Origin: Adineta vaga
Taxonomy: Eukaryota > Rotifera
Length of the DNA stretch: 64,000 nt
Direction: 5' to 3'
Assembly: GCA_021613535.1 (NCBI GenBank)
Contig: CP075496.1
Location: 3,162,001 to 3,226,000 of the forward strand
The first letter of the stretch is position 1. Every line of letters begins with the position of its first letter. A program made the translations under genes and the position numbers. Shown piece by piece: positions 37,801 through 49,197 of the stretch. The notes under the pieces are model-generated. The model did not search any database. It had not been told where the DNA came from and saw only the letters and a program-made list of their open reading frames with translations.

Positions 37801-39402
37801 GAGATTAAGAACAGAACAGAATAAACTTCTGATCATAAACCAGCACGCCCGTAGCAATAATAGCAATAAGGCACGAAAATTTTTTTTTCAAGTGTGTATA
37901 TAAAACTTATTATCGATTTATACCTATGTCACATTATATTTCTGATAAATTAACTATTGACAAGACACAATATGCCTTCATCTATTGTGTCCACTAATGA
38001 GATCTGAATGAACTTCAATATATATATATATAGAAAAATAAATTCTTTTAGTCTACAATCAATACACTCTTTTTTATACATGTTAAAGCAAAGGTCATGT
38101 ATATGCAGATACAATATACAAGTGTTGAGTATATGTCAGAAAATCGACTCTTATTTCATCGTTAATGTTGACATAAAGTTCAATATTGAATACAACATTA
38201 ATATTCATTTTAAACTTACCATTAAAATCTAAATATAATGCTTTCTCGTTGTTAACTATAACTACTAGATTTTAATGTTCTTCTCTCTTTCTCTCTCCCT
38301 ATATATAGATATATATATATAGAGAGAGAAACAAGATAAAAACCGACGAATAGACAGGAAAAAAAAGGAACGTGAGGGAAGAAGAATAATGTCGAAGAAA
38401 AAAAAATATTTAAAAAAAAGAAAGAAAAACTTGTCTTTTTCCTTCTACATTAACAGTTTGCTTCATTAAAATACGAAAGAAAATCGTGGAAATGCTTCAA
38501 GGAATGAATGATGACAAAAAACGTCTACATATGTTTATATTCTACAATAATGAAAAAGAAAGAATTTCAAAGTAAATGATAACATTGACAATAATGATAA
38601 TATAAAAAAAGGAGAAGAAAAAGGAAATAATTATCATCTAAAACGTTGAGTGTAGGTTTGTCTACTATTCAGATGCTCCAATTTCTCTCATTTTTTTCTT
38701 CCATTTTCATACCCACACAATTAATAACATAAATCTTACTTCTATAAAAATGAATGCAATATGTCCAAATTAATGACAGAATCATGGATTTTTCTTCTCA
38801 ATAAATCATAACACTTTAATCTAAGGTTGATTTACATAATCGACCTGTTTTGTCAAGTATATTATCTTGGAATGGTATCTTTACTTACAAGTAATTTCAA
38901 TAAAAGAAATACGTTGTAATCCGTTTTCTTCTCTTCTCTTCTCTTCTCTTCTCTTCTCTTCTCTTCTCTTCTCTTCTCTTCTCTTCTCTTCTCTTCTCTT
39001 CTCTTCTCTTCTCTTCTCTCTCTTATATTCTTTCCCCTCTATTATTGACCCACGTTATCATTTAATCATAGTGACATATACAACGAGGCGGAAAAACGAG
39101 AAGATAGAATGAAAAAGAGAATGAAGTGTTAGAACCAAGTCGATTTTATTATCTTGAACAAAAAAGAATGTGACGGACAGTGAAAAAAGTACGAGAAGAA
39201 AAGTAAAATAAAAAAATGAAGAAGTAGAGGAAGAAGAAGAAGAAGAAGACACGGAAGATGAAAATTCTTTCTACTCACTATGACTATATATACTGCAGTT
39301 TTTCTTTCTGCTACAGCAACGCATAGATCAAATTTCAACATAGAAACATACCTTTACAAAAGGTGAACTATCATTATTGTCTGGAGAAGTTAAACGCATC
39401 AT
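34874..39402 (-). CDS. PTB-type splicing regulator with two RRMs
   Basis: Proposed exons: 39402-39352 ([17 protein letters not shown]), 36765-36754 (12-nt microexon, RSMK), 36686-36549, 36491-36458, 36401-36301, 36243-35965, 35915-35864, 35797-35739, 35679-35406, 35229-34874. RRM1 runs from [19 protein letters not shown] through [18 protein letters not shown] to [17 protein letters not shown]2 runs from [14 protein letters not shown] through [13 protein letters not shown] to [20 protein letters not shown], then [12 protein letters not shown]. All are hallmarks of PTBP1 and relatives, which bind CU-rich RNA in the nucleus to repress exons. PTBP1 has four RRMs; here RRM3 and RRM4 are absent. 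The last exon is a Ser/Thr/His-rich tail ending at a TGA, with a strong GTATGT donor inside it (35008). The first exon is uncertain: ATGs at 37012 or in the microexon are alternatives. Confidence 0.82.
37234..37443 (-). other. orphan half-RRM-like open frame inside the PTB first intron
   Basis: The minus-strand frame starting [17 protein letters not shown] and continuing [19 protein letters not shown] looks like beta3-alpha2-beta4 of a PTB or hnRNP-L RRM. The residues just before the ATG (INFCLI) would make a beta3 strand. No clear acceptor AG precedes it and its possible donors do not match the phase of the next PTB exon. It could be an alternative first exon, a decayed duplicated exon or an exon of an unrelated transcript. 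Confidence 0.35.
38926..39020. repeat. (TTCTC)n pentanucleotide repeat
   Basis: About 19 near-perfect copies of TTCTC over 95 nt, within the long first intron of the PTB gene (minus strand, so GAGAA in the transcript). Confidence 0.97.
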
Positions 39403-39890
39403 TCTTTTGTATGACAATAGACTTTTCACATTAGTGTTCGAATGTATGAAGGAGAGATATAGTTAGTCTATACAAACATAAAGTAATGAGAGACGAAAGA
39501 ATAAATACGACATATATATATATATATATCGAATGCGTGAGATAATCAATCGGAAGAGAAATTCTATGTACAAATGGTGGTTGGCTTGATGACGAAAACA
39601 AAGGTCGAGTAAACAAAACGGCGATTGATGTAGACACGAACTAGACTACTTGTTTGTTATTTAATATGACAATACTCTCATGTTCACATCAATATTGACG
39701 TGTTCGATTTCTATGTATTTGATGACTTTTCAACTCATTTGAATTCGAAGGTTTTTTTTCATAGTTATCTTTTTCTTGTGAAAGTTAAAGTATGAGAAGA
39801 TTAACGTATGGCGATATATTATAAGTTCGATGTGCTTGTTCGTTTTATTTCAATCAAATAAAAGAAAATATATGTAAAAAAAAAGATTAT

Positions 39891-40795
39891 TCATTGAATT
39901 TGGGAAGGTTTAAAATGGCCTAATTCTCTTCGTATTTGTTCATTTTCATATTGTGAATGTTGAACATGAAATGTATTAATACCATTTCGATTTGGTTGAT
40001 CTAAATCAGTAAAATGTGAAATCATTCTTCGATGTCCCCATGATTTATCTGGATATTTTGGATAACTCTATTGAAAAGAAATTAAACAATATATGTTTAT
40101 ACAGAGAGAGATATTCATTATTCATTTACTTTGTCAGCATATTCAGAATGAATAGCAGTTTTCATTTCATAAGGATATGGTGGACAATAGTCGGCATGAT
40201 ATGTCGATTCCGAAGTTGCGTGACCATGCATTGGAGGATTTCGTGGGGCTAACACTTTATCAGTTAAATTTGGATCACTTCGTTGAAGTAATCTAAACGA
40301 ATAGAAAAAGAAGTTATTCATAAGAAATCAAAATACAATTTAACATGACAAACCCATTTAATGCCGCATTTGCAACATCTATATTAGCACGATCGATCAT
40401 TTTACGTGGATATTCTTGTTCAATATACCATGGACGTTCAAGAAATGGTTGATCTTGTTGATCTTTTGCTGTTGTATTAGGTAATTTTGTCTAAAAAAGT
40501 GATCTTATTTTCAAACTTAAAAATATATGCAATTCCTTTACGTACTTCTCCATCGGTGGCTAATTGTTTATATGTTGATATATGCATATTTCTAACTGGG
40601 AGTTTATTAATATCATTATCTTTTGGTTCTGCTTCACGTTTTTGATGCCTAGAAAATGGAATAATTCGTCACAGATTAAAAACGAATCGAATATACAAAC
40701 CAAATATTTGTTAATACAGCTCGACTATATTCCATTGGTATAGTTGATTGAAGGGTAATAGAACCCGGTGTTTCACGATACGGTGCATTGATCAT
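39891..40795 (-). CDS. CFAP95: CFAP95 (C9orf135) ciliary protein
   Basis: Five exons (40795-40701, 40648-40546, 40490-40354, 40292-40130, 40067-39891) give 224 residues; human CFAP95 is 229. Collinear with CFAP95: an N-terminal PGSITLQSTIPMEYSRAVL, WHQKREAEPKD, TYKQLATDGETKLP, then RNPPMHGHATSESTYHADY and CPPYPYEM. It ends with HFTDLDQPNRNGINTFH, matching the human MFTDLNG...GINTWH block. CFAP95 is a microtubule inner protein of ciliary and flagellar doublets. Rotifers rely on motile cilia in the corona, which fits. Start chosen as the first ATG in the exon (MINAPYRET). Only 321 bp separate it from the divergent dystrophin-like gene. Confidence 0.85.
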
Positions 40796-41116
40796 GTTTT
40801 CTTCTTCTTCTATTCAATTATTCCGATAGAATAAAAAGATCAGTATTAAAAAAATATTCTCATTGATATACTTCGAACATTATTTGTTTCCAAGCAACGA
40901 CACTCGACATTAGATGTCGCTCGATAAAAGAAAGAATAATTATTATCTATAAACTAAACTATCATTTTTCTTTACATAAAAAAATGTTTTTATAATAAGA
41001 AATCAATATGATTTTTCTTTCTACTTAGAATTGTTGACATATAGTTCATTCAAAATAAATAAACAAATATATGATACTATGATTGATAAATTACATTCAA
41101 TCTCACAAACGAAACA

Positions 41117-43670
41117 ATGACAACAACGGATAGTGATGAAAAAGAGTAATTTTTTTGTTGTTTTTATACGTGACATTTCACAGTTTTCTAATGAATTTTT
41201 AGTTCAAATGAAAAGTTGTACGATACAATCGTTCAAAAGCTAGGTAAATCGTCTTTTTCTGTGTTTTATTCAACTAATTCTATTGAATTCTTTTTATTTA
41301 GACAAGTTATCAGCAATAAAATTCGCTGCTTATCGTGTTGCTTGTAAACTTCGTGTTTTACAAAAATATTTGAAATGTAAATCTGCAGTGAACAATCTTA
41401 TCAACTTGAAATTTCTTTTTTTCTTCTTCAGTGAGTTATGTTGATTACAATGTTCTTGTACGAGCTTTTAATACTCATCAAATACAATTTGGTGTTGAAA
41501 CAAGAGTTTTAAGTATAGATGATGCACGACAAGTTTTAACTGCTATTTATCAATTGATTTCGACTTATCATTTTAATGCATTGAGTGTTGAAGAAACAGT
41601 GGAAGCATTTTTAACATTTTTATGTGAAATTCTGGATGTGTATGTAGAAATTGTTTTTCTAAAGAAAACATATTTGGAAAATTTGTTTCTAAAGGAAATC
41701 GAATGAAGATTTTGATCTGAATTCATTCAAAATTATTCTTTTTGCATTATCCAATGCTCGATTACCCGAAAAATATCGATGTAAGTCAATAAAAAAGTTT
41801 TCCTATTAGAATAATTTTCGTTCTGATTTCATTGAAAAGGTTTTTTCCGACAAATCACATCACCAAATGTCATTGCATCACAAGTGAAATTAACCGAACT
41901 TTTTCAAATACTTCTCAAAGTAAACTAAATTTTGAAAAGATTTGTTGATTTTTGTTATATTTTATTTTTAGTTACCAAATCATTTGGATAATGTTGAATC
42001 ATTTCATACAGATAATATTCCTGCTTGTGTACAAAGTTGTCTTGATCATGTAAGTATAGATATTTGATTTGAGAAATTATCTGTAACATGAACAATCATT
42101 ATAAGTGAACTGAACTTTGTCCATCAAGTAAATAAAAGAGAATTAGATGACGTCATATGTAGTCGACTAATTTTCGTGGAAATTGAATCATTAGATTATT
42201 AAAATTCCAATAAATGATCATAATTACTAATCTAAGAATGACTGCTAACATTGAAAATTATCACATAACTCTTTTTTTGTCATTACAAAACAGGAAGATG
42301 TTTTGCTAAAGAAATATTATGATGGCATAGTGAGTAACATGATTTTCTATTTTAGACTCATGATGGAATTATTCGTGAAGATATCTTTGTCAATTGGATG
42401 GGTCGAGAACCACAAACATTAGTTTGGTTACCAACATTACATCGTTTAATGGCTACTGAATCAAGTCTGTCTATTTATATATTTTTTTTCTATTAGACAT
42501 TTTTCTCTTCTAGTTCGTCATGAAGCTCAATGTAATACTTGTAAAGCATATCCAATTGTTGGCATGCGGTGAATAAAACTCTTTTTTTTAGAAAGAAAAT
42601 TACTTTATTTTTTTAAATAGTTATCGATGTCTTCGATGTTTTAATTATGATCTATGTCAAACGTGTTTCTTCATAGGTGATCATGCGAAAAAACATGATG
42701 GATCTCATCCGATTGAAGAATATTGTAAACAAGTAAAGACAAATAAAAATTCATTTGATTAGATAAGAAAATATGATGTATTTATGTTGAATAGGTGACA
42801 CCATTTGAAGATTTGAAAGCTTTTTATGAATTTTTTAAATTAAAAGTTGGCAAAAATGAATTGAAACGTAAAGAACGTTATTTAACAATTGATCGATCAA
42901 AATCATTGTAAATCATTTTTCTTCTTTGACTAAAAATATTCTATCTTTATTACTTTTTCCTACTAGTTCTGATTCGCCAATACATCAAACTAATCCATTG
43001 CTTACGAACGAACATCATTCATTAACTCGTGAAGATAAAATAACGAAAAAAGTATGTCAATATTCATCTTTTCATTAGATTAGAGAAAAAGATTTTCTTC
43101 TAGACTCAACTTCAAGATATCTATCGTCCAATACCAAAATCTGAAACAAATGGTACTCATTTAGATGATGAAGAAAAGATACCTTTAAGTGGTTATGACA
43201 ATGTTCCATTACCTGAAAGAAACAAAGTACATAAAAATGGAACTGTTTCCAATAATGAACAAATAAAAACCAAGAAAATAAACTATATGAATATCGAACA
43301 GCCGACAAGTTCATCACCAAAAAAGACACAATTACCTGATGATGATGCACCAATGCTTATGCCTAAGCAACATAAACCTATGAATAGATCATCATTTACA
43401 AAGAAATATACAGAAGATTTAGTTCATTCTGAACATTATCAATTACCACCGAAGGATAGTAATAATGCTAATGCTAATGATGATGATGACGATGATGATA
43501 ATGAATATCGACCACCATTACCACCGAAACTTCGTCATCAAAATAATACATCTCGTGCACTTGTTTATGATTTTATTGGTAGTGAATTGCAAGAACTTCG
43601 TGCAACTCTTGCACAATTCGATGGCAATGCATCACGTATATATTCACATCATAATCTAATTTCTAAATAA
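41117..43670 (+). CDS. dystrophin-superfamily protein (dystrotelin/dystrobrevin-like)
   Basis: About a dozen exons assemble to about 545 residues. Residues about 20-220 match the paired EF-hand region of dystrophins ([63 protein letters not shown]). The ZZ zinc finger (about 239-290) is complete: [30 protein letters not shown], then [11 protein letters not shown]. The RCLRCFN form is closer to dystrotelin and dystrobrevin than to dystrophin. The C-terminus is acidic, Pro-rich and disordered, and lacks the spectrin repeats and actin-binding domain of dystrophin. The exon ending near 41638 is best joined to an acceptor at about 41693, giving [12 protein letters not shown]. An intron of about 300 nt lies at 42054-42354. 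Probable role: scaffold at the dystroglycan complex. SPT4 follows 373 bp downstream on the same strand. Confidence 0.85.
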
Positions 43671-44040
43671 TTATTTTATTTTAGATGTTTAATCGACGTT
43701 TTGTACTATAGACAAAATTATTCTTTTGTTTTTATTTGATTTCAATACAGTATCATAGAATGTATCAGTGCCTTATTCAATTACCCCGATACATATTGTA
43801 TCATTTAGTATCCTTTAGTTGTTTTCATTTTTTTTTGTGCATGTTTTTTCTTTTGTATTGCTGTGAATTACTTAGAAAGTCGTTCTTTTTTGTTTTAGTG
43901 AATAATTTTGTGCTCTTATGTTTTCTACTATCTCACTTATCTGAAATGATACGGTCAGATAATGAATGCCATGTAATTTGAAGAAAAAAACAAAACAAAA
44001 CAAATCAATGATTTGTTTTCATCATTTCTTTTTATAATTG

Positions 44041-44043
44041 TAG
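44041..44043 (+). promoter_or_regulatory. splice acceptor abutting the SPT4 ATG
   Basis: A TTTTTATAATTGTAG acceptor ends at the base before the SPT4 start codon. It marks either a leader intron or a spliced-leader trans-splice site, like the one at ubinuclein. Confidence 0.5.
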
Positions 44044-44403
44044 ATGTCTGAGGATAGCCTTCGTATTCCACGTGATCTACGAAATTTACGTGCTTGTTTG
44101 GTATGTTCATTAATTAAAAGTGTTGGCATGTTTGAAGAAGATGGCTGTGATAATTGTGAAGATTTTATGCCAATGAAAAACAATCGTGAACGTGTTTATG
44201 ATTGTACATCAAGTAATTTTGAAGGTATGATTGCATTGATGCATCAAGAAGAATCTTGGGTAGCCAAATGGCAACGAATTTCCCATAATGTCAAAGGAAT
44301 GTATGCAGTTTCAGTAACAGGAACATTGCCAAAACGGATTCAACATGAATTACAACGAAATGGTCGACCATATCGTAGTCGAGATGTTAGTTTAAAAACA
44401 TAG
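44044..44403 (+). CDS. SUPT4H1: transcription elongation factor SPT4
   Basis: Single exon, 119 residues, co-linear with animal SPT4. The N-terminal zinc finger is RACLVCSLIKSVGMF ... GCDNCEDFM (Cys-x2-Cys twice), followed by VYDCTSSNFEGMIALM, ESWVAKWQRISH, YAVSVTGTLP and the C-terminal YRSRD. SPT4 pairs with SPT5 to form DSIF, which controls RNA polymerase II pausing and processivity in the nucleus. Human SUPT4H1 is 117 residues, so this is full length. The ATG directly follows an acceptor AG. It lies 373 bp downstream of the dystrophin-like gene on the same strand and converges with a 7TM receptor gene 120 bp away. Confidence 0.97.
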   Translation: MSEDSLRIPRDLRNLRACLVCSLIKSVGMFEEDGCDNCEDFMPMKNNRERVYDCTSSNFEGMIALMHQEESWVAKWQRISHNVKGMYAVSVTGTLPKRIQHELQRNGRPYRSRDVSLKT

Positions 44404-44523
44404 AAACATTTGTCAAAAAAAATTGTCATATTATATGATTGTATCTTTGTTAAAATAAAGCAAAAAAAGAGTTTGTTTCTAATATTCGAGAAAGATTTTT
44501 TGTTTCTGAATTGTCTTCCTATT

Positions 44524-45489
44524 TCACTTTTGTACATTCAATTGACAATTAGTTACAATTTCTTTGCCGATGGGAGCAACACGTGCTGGTCTAAGAAATC
44601 TCATCAAATGATTCCAACTGGTATGCCATGCTCGCAAAAATCTCACATCAAGTGCAGCAATGACTATTGGATCAAGTGCTATGCTGATGTAGCTAAGTAT
44701 TTGTGTGATATTGCTTGCTATGGTATTTCTTCGATAGAATGAAAAGACAAGAAGGTAAGGTGACCATAATGTTAACCATAGAGAATAGAAAACACTTGAT
44801 TGAATAACTAATCGTCGATGATATTTTAATCGTGCAATGATTATTTGTTCAGTTTGAATACCATTAGTATTACGAACAAATTTCAAACTGAGAAGAAGAA
44901 ATATTAATGTGAGACTAACCGGTATTAAATAGGAAAATGTAAGAAAGCTAATTTGAACAGCAATTGATGCTAAATCAACATCACACGCATCACCATATGG
45001 CCGGTAAAGAATAAACCAATGACATAAAATTGATACAATGTAATATAAAAGTGGTAAAATATAAACAAGAAAATGAATAACTATCATCATATGTTGTTTA
45101 TATACATAAACATCATGATTACGAACAATTTGTATATATCGACAAATATTTAATGCCAAAAGAATAAAACTTTGAAGAAGATTAAGGTAAGTATCTAAGA
45201 TAGCTTCACAATAACAAATAATGATACGAACTATATTAGGTATACATAATGGCCACCATCGATAAACATACAAGAAAAAGAATCGAAGAAGTAAAAATAG
45301 ATCTGTTCCTAAATAAGCATATAACCATTGCATGGAACGTTGTCGTACCGTTGGATATGCAATCATATTTAACCAGAAGAGAAGATGTATACTTGCTGCA
45401 ATGACACAAATATAAAATGGTAATTTCAATGCGTTAGCCGCTTGATCAGACCATATCATAATTAAACAAGTAGTAGTATTGCTATCCAT
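44524..45489 (-). CDS. orphan 7TM receptor, tandem family member 1
   Basis: Intronless, 321 residues, seven hydrophobic segments. The TM3 end has NICRYIQI in place of DRY (Asp replaced by Cys, Arg and Tyr kept). TM7 has DPIVIAALDVRF in place of NPxxY. Conserved blocks shared with the two downstream paralogues are YPTVRQRSMQWLYAYL, RIIICYCEAI, ARLKYHRRLVIQSSVFYSLW and IALDPIVIAALDVRF. N-terminal NTT glycosylation site, no signal peptide, basic C-terminus. Class A-like rotifer orphan receptor; ligand unknown. Diverged from the other two (roughly half the residues shared by eye). Confidence 0.85.
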   Translation of the reverse strand: MDSNTTTCLIMIWSDQAANALKLPFYICVIAASIHLLFWLNMIAYPTVRQRSMQWLYAYLGTDLFLLLRFFFLYVYRWWPLCIPNIVRIIICYCEAILDTYLNLLQSFILLALNICRYIQIVRNHDVYVYKQHMMIVIHFLVYILPLLYYIVSILCHWFILYRPYGDACDVDLASIAVQISFLTFSYLIPVSLTLIFLLLSLKFVRNTNGIQTEQIIIARLKYHRRLVIQSSVFYSLWLTLWSPYLLVFSFYRRNTIASNITQILSYISIALDPIVIAALDVRFLRAWHTSWNHLMRFLRPARVAPIGKEIVTNCQLNVQK

Positions 45490-48207
45490 CTTTTCTTTTC
45501 TTTTCTTATTATATTTAGTACTTATAAATAATTCCAGTAATGCCTCTAAATCTTTTTCAATTTATGAAATCAAACTTCGGCATAGTTATTGAATAGAATG
45601 AATAGAACAGTACGCGTGATGCTCTTTTGAACTTCATTCATTAGTAGAAATTCTTCTTTTCAAGAAAAACATTGCTAAATAATGTGTAAAGAATTAAACT
45701 AATCATGAATATAAATAACACATAATTATTATTCGATTGACTATCCATGCATGAATTTTAAGCAATGATAGTCGAGTACAAATTGTTGTATCATTAGAAT
45801 GCTTTGGTAGAAACGCTAATTTTTTCTATAGAAGAATTTATTTTTACAAGATGTTAGATTTCCTTGTCTTGATAAAACTGAATGGCATTCTTGTAATCAG
45901 TTATGGGTAGGAAACGGTATCTCATATGAATAGGATTCATTATAGATTTGAACAATATCATCTAAGTTTACATATTATAATTAAGGTCCTGGGAACTGAA
46001 TATATCTATACTCTATTCGAATGGGTATGTCTGATGAATTTTCCATAATCAAGAGCTTGATTAATCAAGATAAGCATTCAAATTTAATTGAGGGTCACAA
46101 GTCCTTTGTTCAGACGTTTTTTTAACATCTAACATAAAATGCGTCGACATACATCATGTGATGACAGAAATTACATTCAGTTGAACGAGTTTTTTTAATC
46201 TATATTATAATCTTAGTGAACTCAGGCACACCCTAAATCAGCATCTATTTAAATATGGAAACAGCTAACTATTTTTCTTGAATAAATACACATCATCTAT
46301 CGAGATGAAATCCACTGAAATAATTGAATTCTATACCAGTATAGTCTTAACTTTAACTTCTTCATAGATGTTCAATCACAAGTATCCGGTTTTAATTAGA
46401 TATCAATGAATTTTGAGTGTTGCCAATAAAAAAACTCGGTTTCTTATTCATAGTAATAGTTAATGACATGTTATAATCAAACTTTCTCTTCCAAATAAGA
46501 AGGAACACAGCACATATGAATATTTAAATTCTTTTTTGTCTGATTATATTTAATTGAACACGATATTTAACTAATCCATATAGTCTCGTTTGCAAGGGAA
46601 TAACATCGGATTCCCATTATGTATAACTCAAGAGACTACTATAAGAACCCAACAAATCTTGATATTTTTCTTTATCTTAATCAACAATGCTATCTTCGTA
46701 ATTAAAACTGTACGCATTCAAATGAATCGTTAATATATATGATACATGCACAAACTGCAACATAAACTGAATACAAAGATCAAAAGAAGGTTGTACGTTT
46801 CAAACAAAATCATCATATCAACAATAAACAACAGCTACTGAAACAAACACTCTGAAACGAGATGATACTTTAATAATGCATACTAACTATCATCAACACG
46901 CCGCAAACATCTTCGAAAAATTCACATAGAGTTTTCATTTTCTAATTGAATCATGCAGAACAAGAAAGTTTTCTAGCGTTCATCTGCTCAATCAAACTTG
47001 GGGCAGTGGTGCTTGTTTTGTTTTCTTCTTTTTTTTAATCGTACATTGAGCGGGTTAAAATAAAGGACTACTGTTTATGCATTGAATGGACTTTGTGTAT
47101 CTCTACTCAATGCTAGAATATTAGTGCTTTTTTCTTTTTGAAACATCAGTACATTCACAAAAGGACATCCTTAGATGTGCTCTCGAGATTTCAGTAAAAC
47201 CTGTGACTGTGTGTTAATCTAAGTAAACCTTACTCAGATGCCAAACAATTAGGTGCTCTTTAGTTTCTTACAGATTTTTCAAAATGTCTAGTCTGGTTTG
47301 ATGTGTTTGTATCTTCTATGTTTCTAATACAGCATTCGCGATCTTGTACATTAACTATATGTATTTTTCCGGATCTTTCTATTCATACTTTTTTTAAAAC
47401 TTCCGCAATCATTAATTGTATGTTTTTCTTATCATCTATACAACAACTGTTAATAATATCATTCACATTTTTAACAATCTGGTACGTCAGAAATCTCTGG
47501 AACATTCTCAAAATGAACAATCATCCAAATATTATGAGTTGACCATTCAACTGTTTCTGTTGTTTAACCAACTGATAACTTCAGCAGAATTCCTAGTGGA
47601 TCCTTTTGTTACATTGGATTTTGATGAATATGGCTATGGCTGTCCTTATTATAAAGAAAAAGCTGAGAATACTGATGCCATGAAAAATTTCCATGATACA
47701 AGTGTGTAGAAATTGTAGAATTCTCAAAAATATCGACTACTTACGGACTACGTACACAATATGAACTAATAAAATACAAGAACTATGCCGAATAAAGCAC
47801 GACCTTGGTACTAAAAGTACGAAAACAGAAATTCAAACGTGTCGACGATGCTGATATAAGATACTAAGTAATCACACTTTATCAAGAAAAACTGAAAAAG
47901 TTGATAGTCAAAACTCATTTGCAAGTCCAAAATGAAATATTCATTTTTTCGACACAAATTTTTATTCTTCGACAGTGTGCGATGACTTTTCTTTCATTTG
48001 CCCCAGACACTTTTTCCATGTTCTTTTTTTTAACTATTTTTCGGAAGTGTTCATAAATATTATAAAAACCTCATATCTGCAATGAAGGAACTGCGTGAAA
48101 GTAAAGACATCAATATTATGAAAATAAACGTACGCCACACTCTCATTCACACCTAGCACACATTTTTAAACAAATAAAAATTTCATTAAAGTCATAAACG
48201 CTGGGTA
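45490..48207. other. intergenic, one unassigned open frame
   Basis: About 2.7 kb between tandem receptors 1 and 2. No supported gene. An open frame at 47416-47709 (+) encodes a 97-residue peptide ending YGYGCPYYKEKAENTDAMK with moderately normal composition but no domain, splice context or start evidence. It could be a gene remnant. Confidence 0.45.
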
Positions 48208-49197
48208 TTATTTTCTCTCTAAAATCTCTATCGCAGTTCGTTTTAATGAGTTCGTCGGACTTGAAAACGTTACGACTGGAACGCGCACAGATCTTTTTCT
48301 TCTAATTTGTCGATCAAAATGATGACTCGATGATTTCCATACATGAAAAAATCGAACATCGAGTGCAGCTATCACCACAGGATCAACTGTGATACTGATA
48401 TAGTTCAGTATTTGAGCAACAATTCCAATACTACTATTCTTATAACAAAATGGAAACACGAGTAAATGAGGTGACCATAACAATAACCACAATGAATAGA
48501 ACACACATGACTGAATCACCAATTGTCGATGATATTTCAGTCGAGCATCAACGATTTCACGAGATTGAATTCCATCCGTATTGTGAATATAATTAAGACT
48601 CAACGAAAGAAAGATAATTGCCAAAATAACTGGAATGAAATAAGAAAAGAGAAGAAATAGTAGTTGAACTAATAATGATGTTGGTAGAAGATCACAAACA
48701 TCATCTGATGGACTCTGCAAAGTTGACCATCCACGTCGAATCAAAGTCAAATGACCGATTAATGGAAAAAGATAGATGAGAAGATGAACAATGATGATGA
48801 GACGAGTGTTGATCGAATAAACGTTGTGATTGTGGACAATCTGAAGATATCGACAAATGTTCAATGCGAGAAGAATATAACTTTGAAGAAGATTGAGATA
48901 ATTATCAAAGATTGCTTCACAATAACAGATGACGATGCGAAGAAGGTGTGGTATACAGAATGACCACCATCGATAGATGTACGAGAGAAAGAATCGAATG
49001 ATGAGAAGAAGATCAGTGACAAGATATGCATAGAGCCATTGCATTGATCTTTGTCGAACAGATGGATAGATAATGAACTGGATCCAGAAGAAGAGATGAG
49101 TGAATGTTGCAAGAATGGAAATATAGAAGATAGGTTTGAGGATTGTAATCGCTTGTGGAGACCAAATGATAATTTCACAATCAGTTCGATTGTTCAT
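48208..49197 (-). CDS. orphan 7TM receptor, tandem family member 2
   Basis: Intronless, 329 residues, same family as the 44.5 kb gene. MNNRTDCEIIIW start with an N-glycosylation site, YPSVRQRSMQWLYAYL, NICRYLQI in place of DRY, ARLKYHRQLVIQSCVFYSLW and TVDPVVIAALDVRFFHVW. The C-terminal tail is intact: RRKRSVRVPVVTFSSPTNS... to ERK. From 48301 to 49190 it is about 99% identical, with no gaps, to 51311-52200 in the third copy; similarity ends abruptly at both edges of that tract. Ligand unknown. Confidence 0.87.
   Translation of the reverse strand: MNNRTDCEIIIWSPQAITILKPIFYISILATFTHLFFWIQFIIYPSVRQRSMQWLYAYLVTDLLLIIRFFLSYIYRWWSFCIPHLLRIVICYCEAIFDNYLNLLQSYILLALNICRYLQIVHNHNVYSINTRLIIIVHLLIYLFPLIGHLTLIRRGWSTLQSPSDDVCDLLPTSLLVQLLFLLFSYFIPVILAIIFLSLSLNYIHNTDGIQSREIVDARLKYHRQLVIQSCVFYSLWLLLWSPHLLVFPFCYKNSSIGIVAQILNYISITVDPVVIAALDVRFFHVWKSSSHHFDRQIRRKRSVRVPVVTFSSPTNSLKRTAIEILERK

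Noticed and set aside
47416-47709. 97-residue frame between tandem receptors
   Set aside because: Composition is plausible but there is no family, splice support or start context; kept only as a note in the intergenic entry.
48861-49178. 105-residue minus-strand frame, repeated at 51871-52188
   Set aside because: Out-of-frame shadow within the near-identical 7TM receptors; conserved only because the DNA is.
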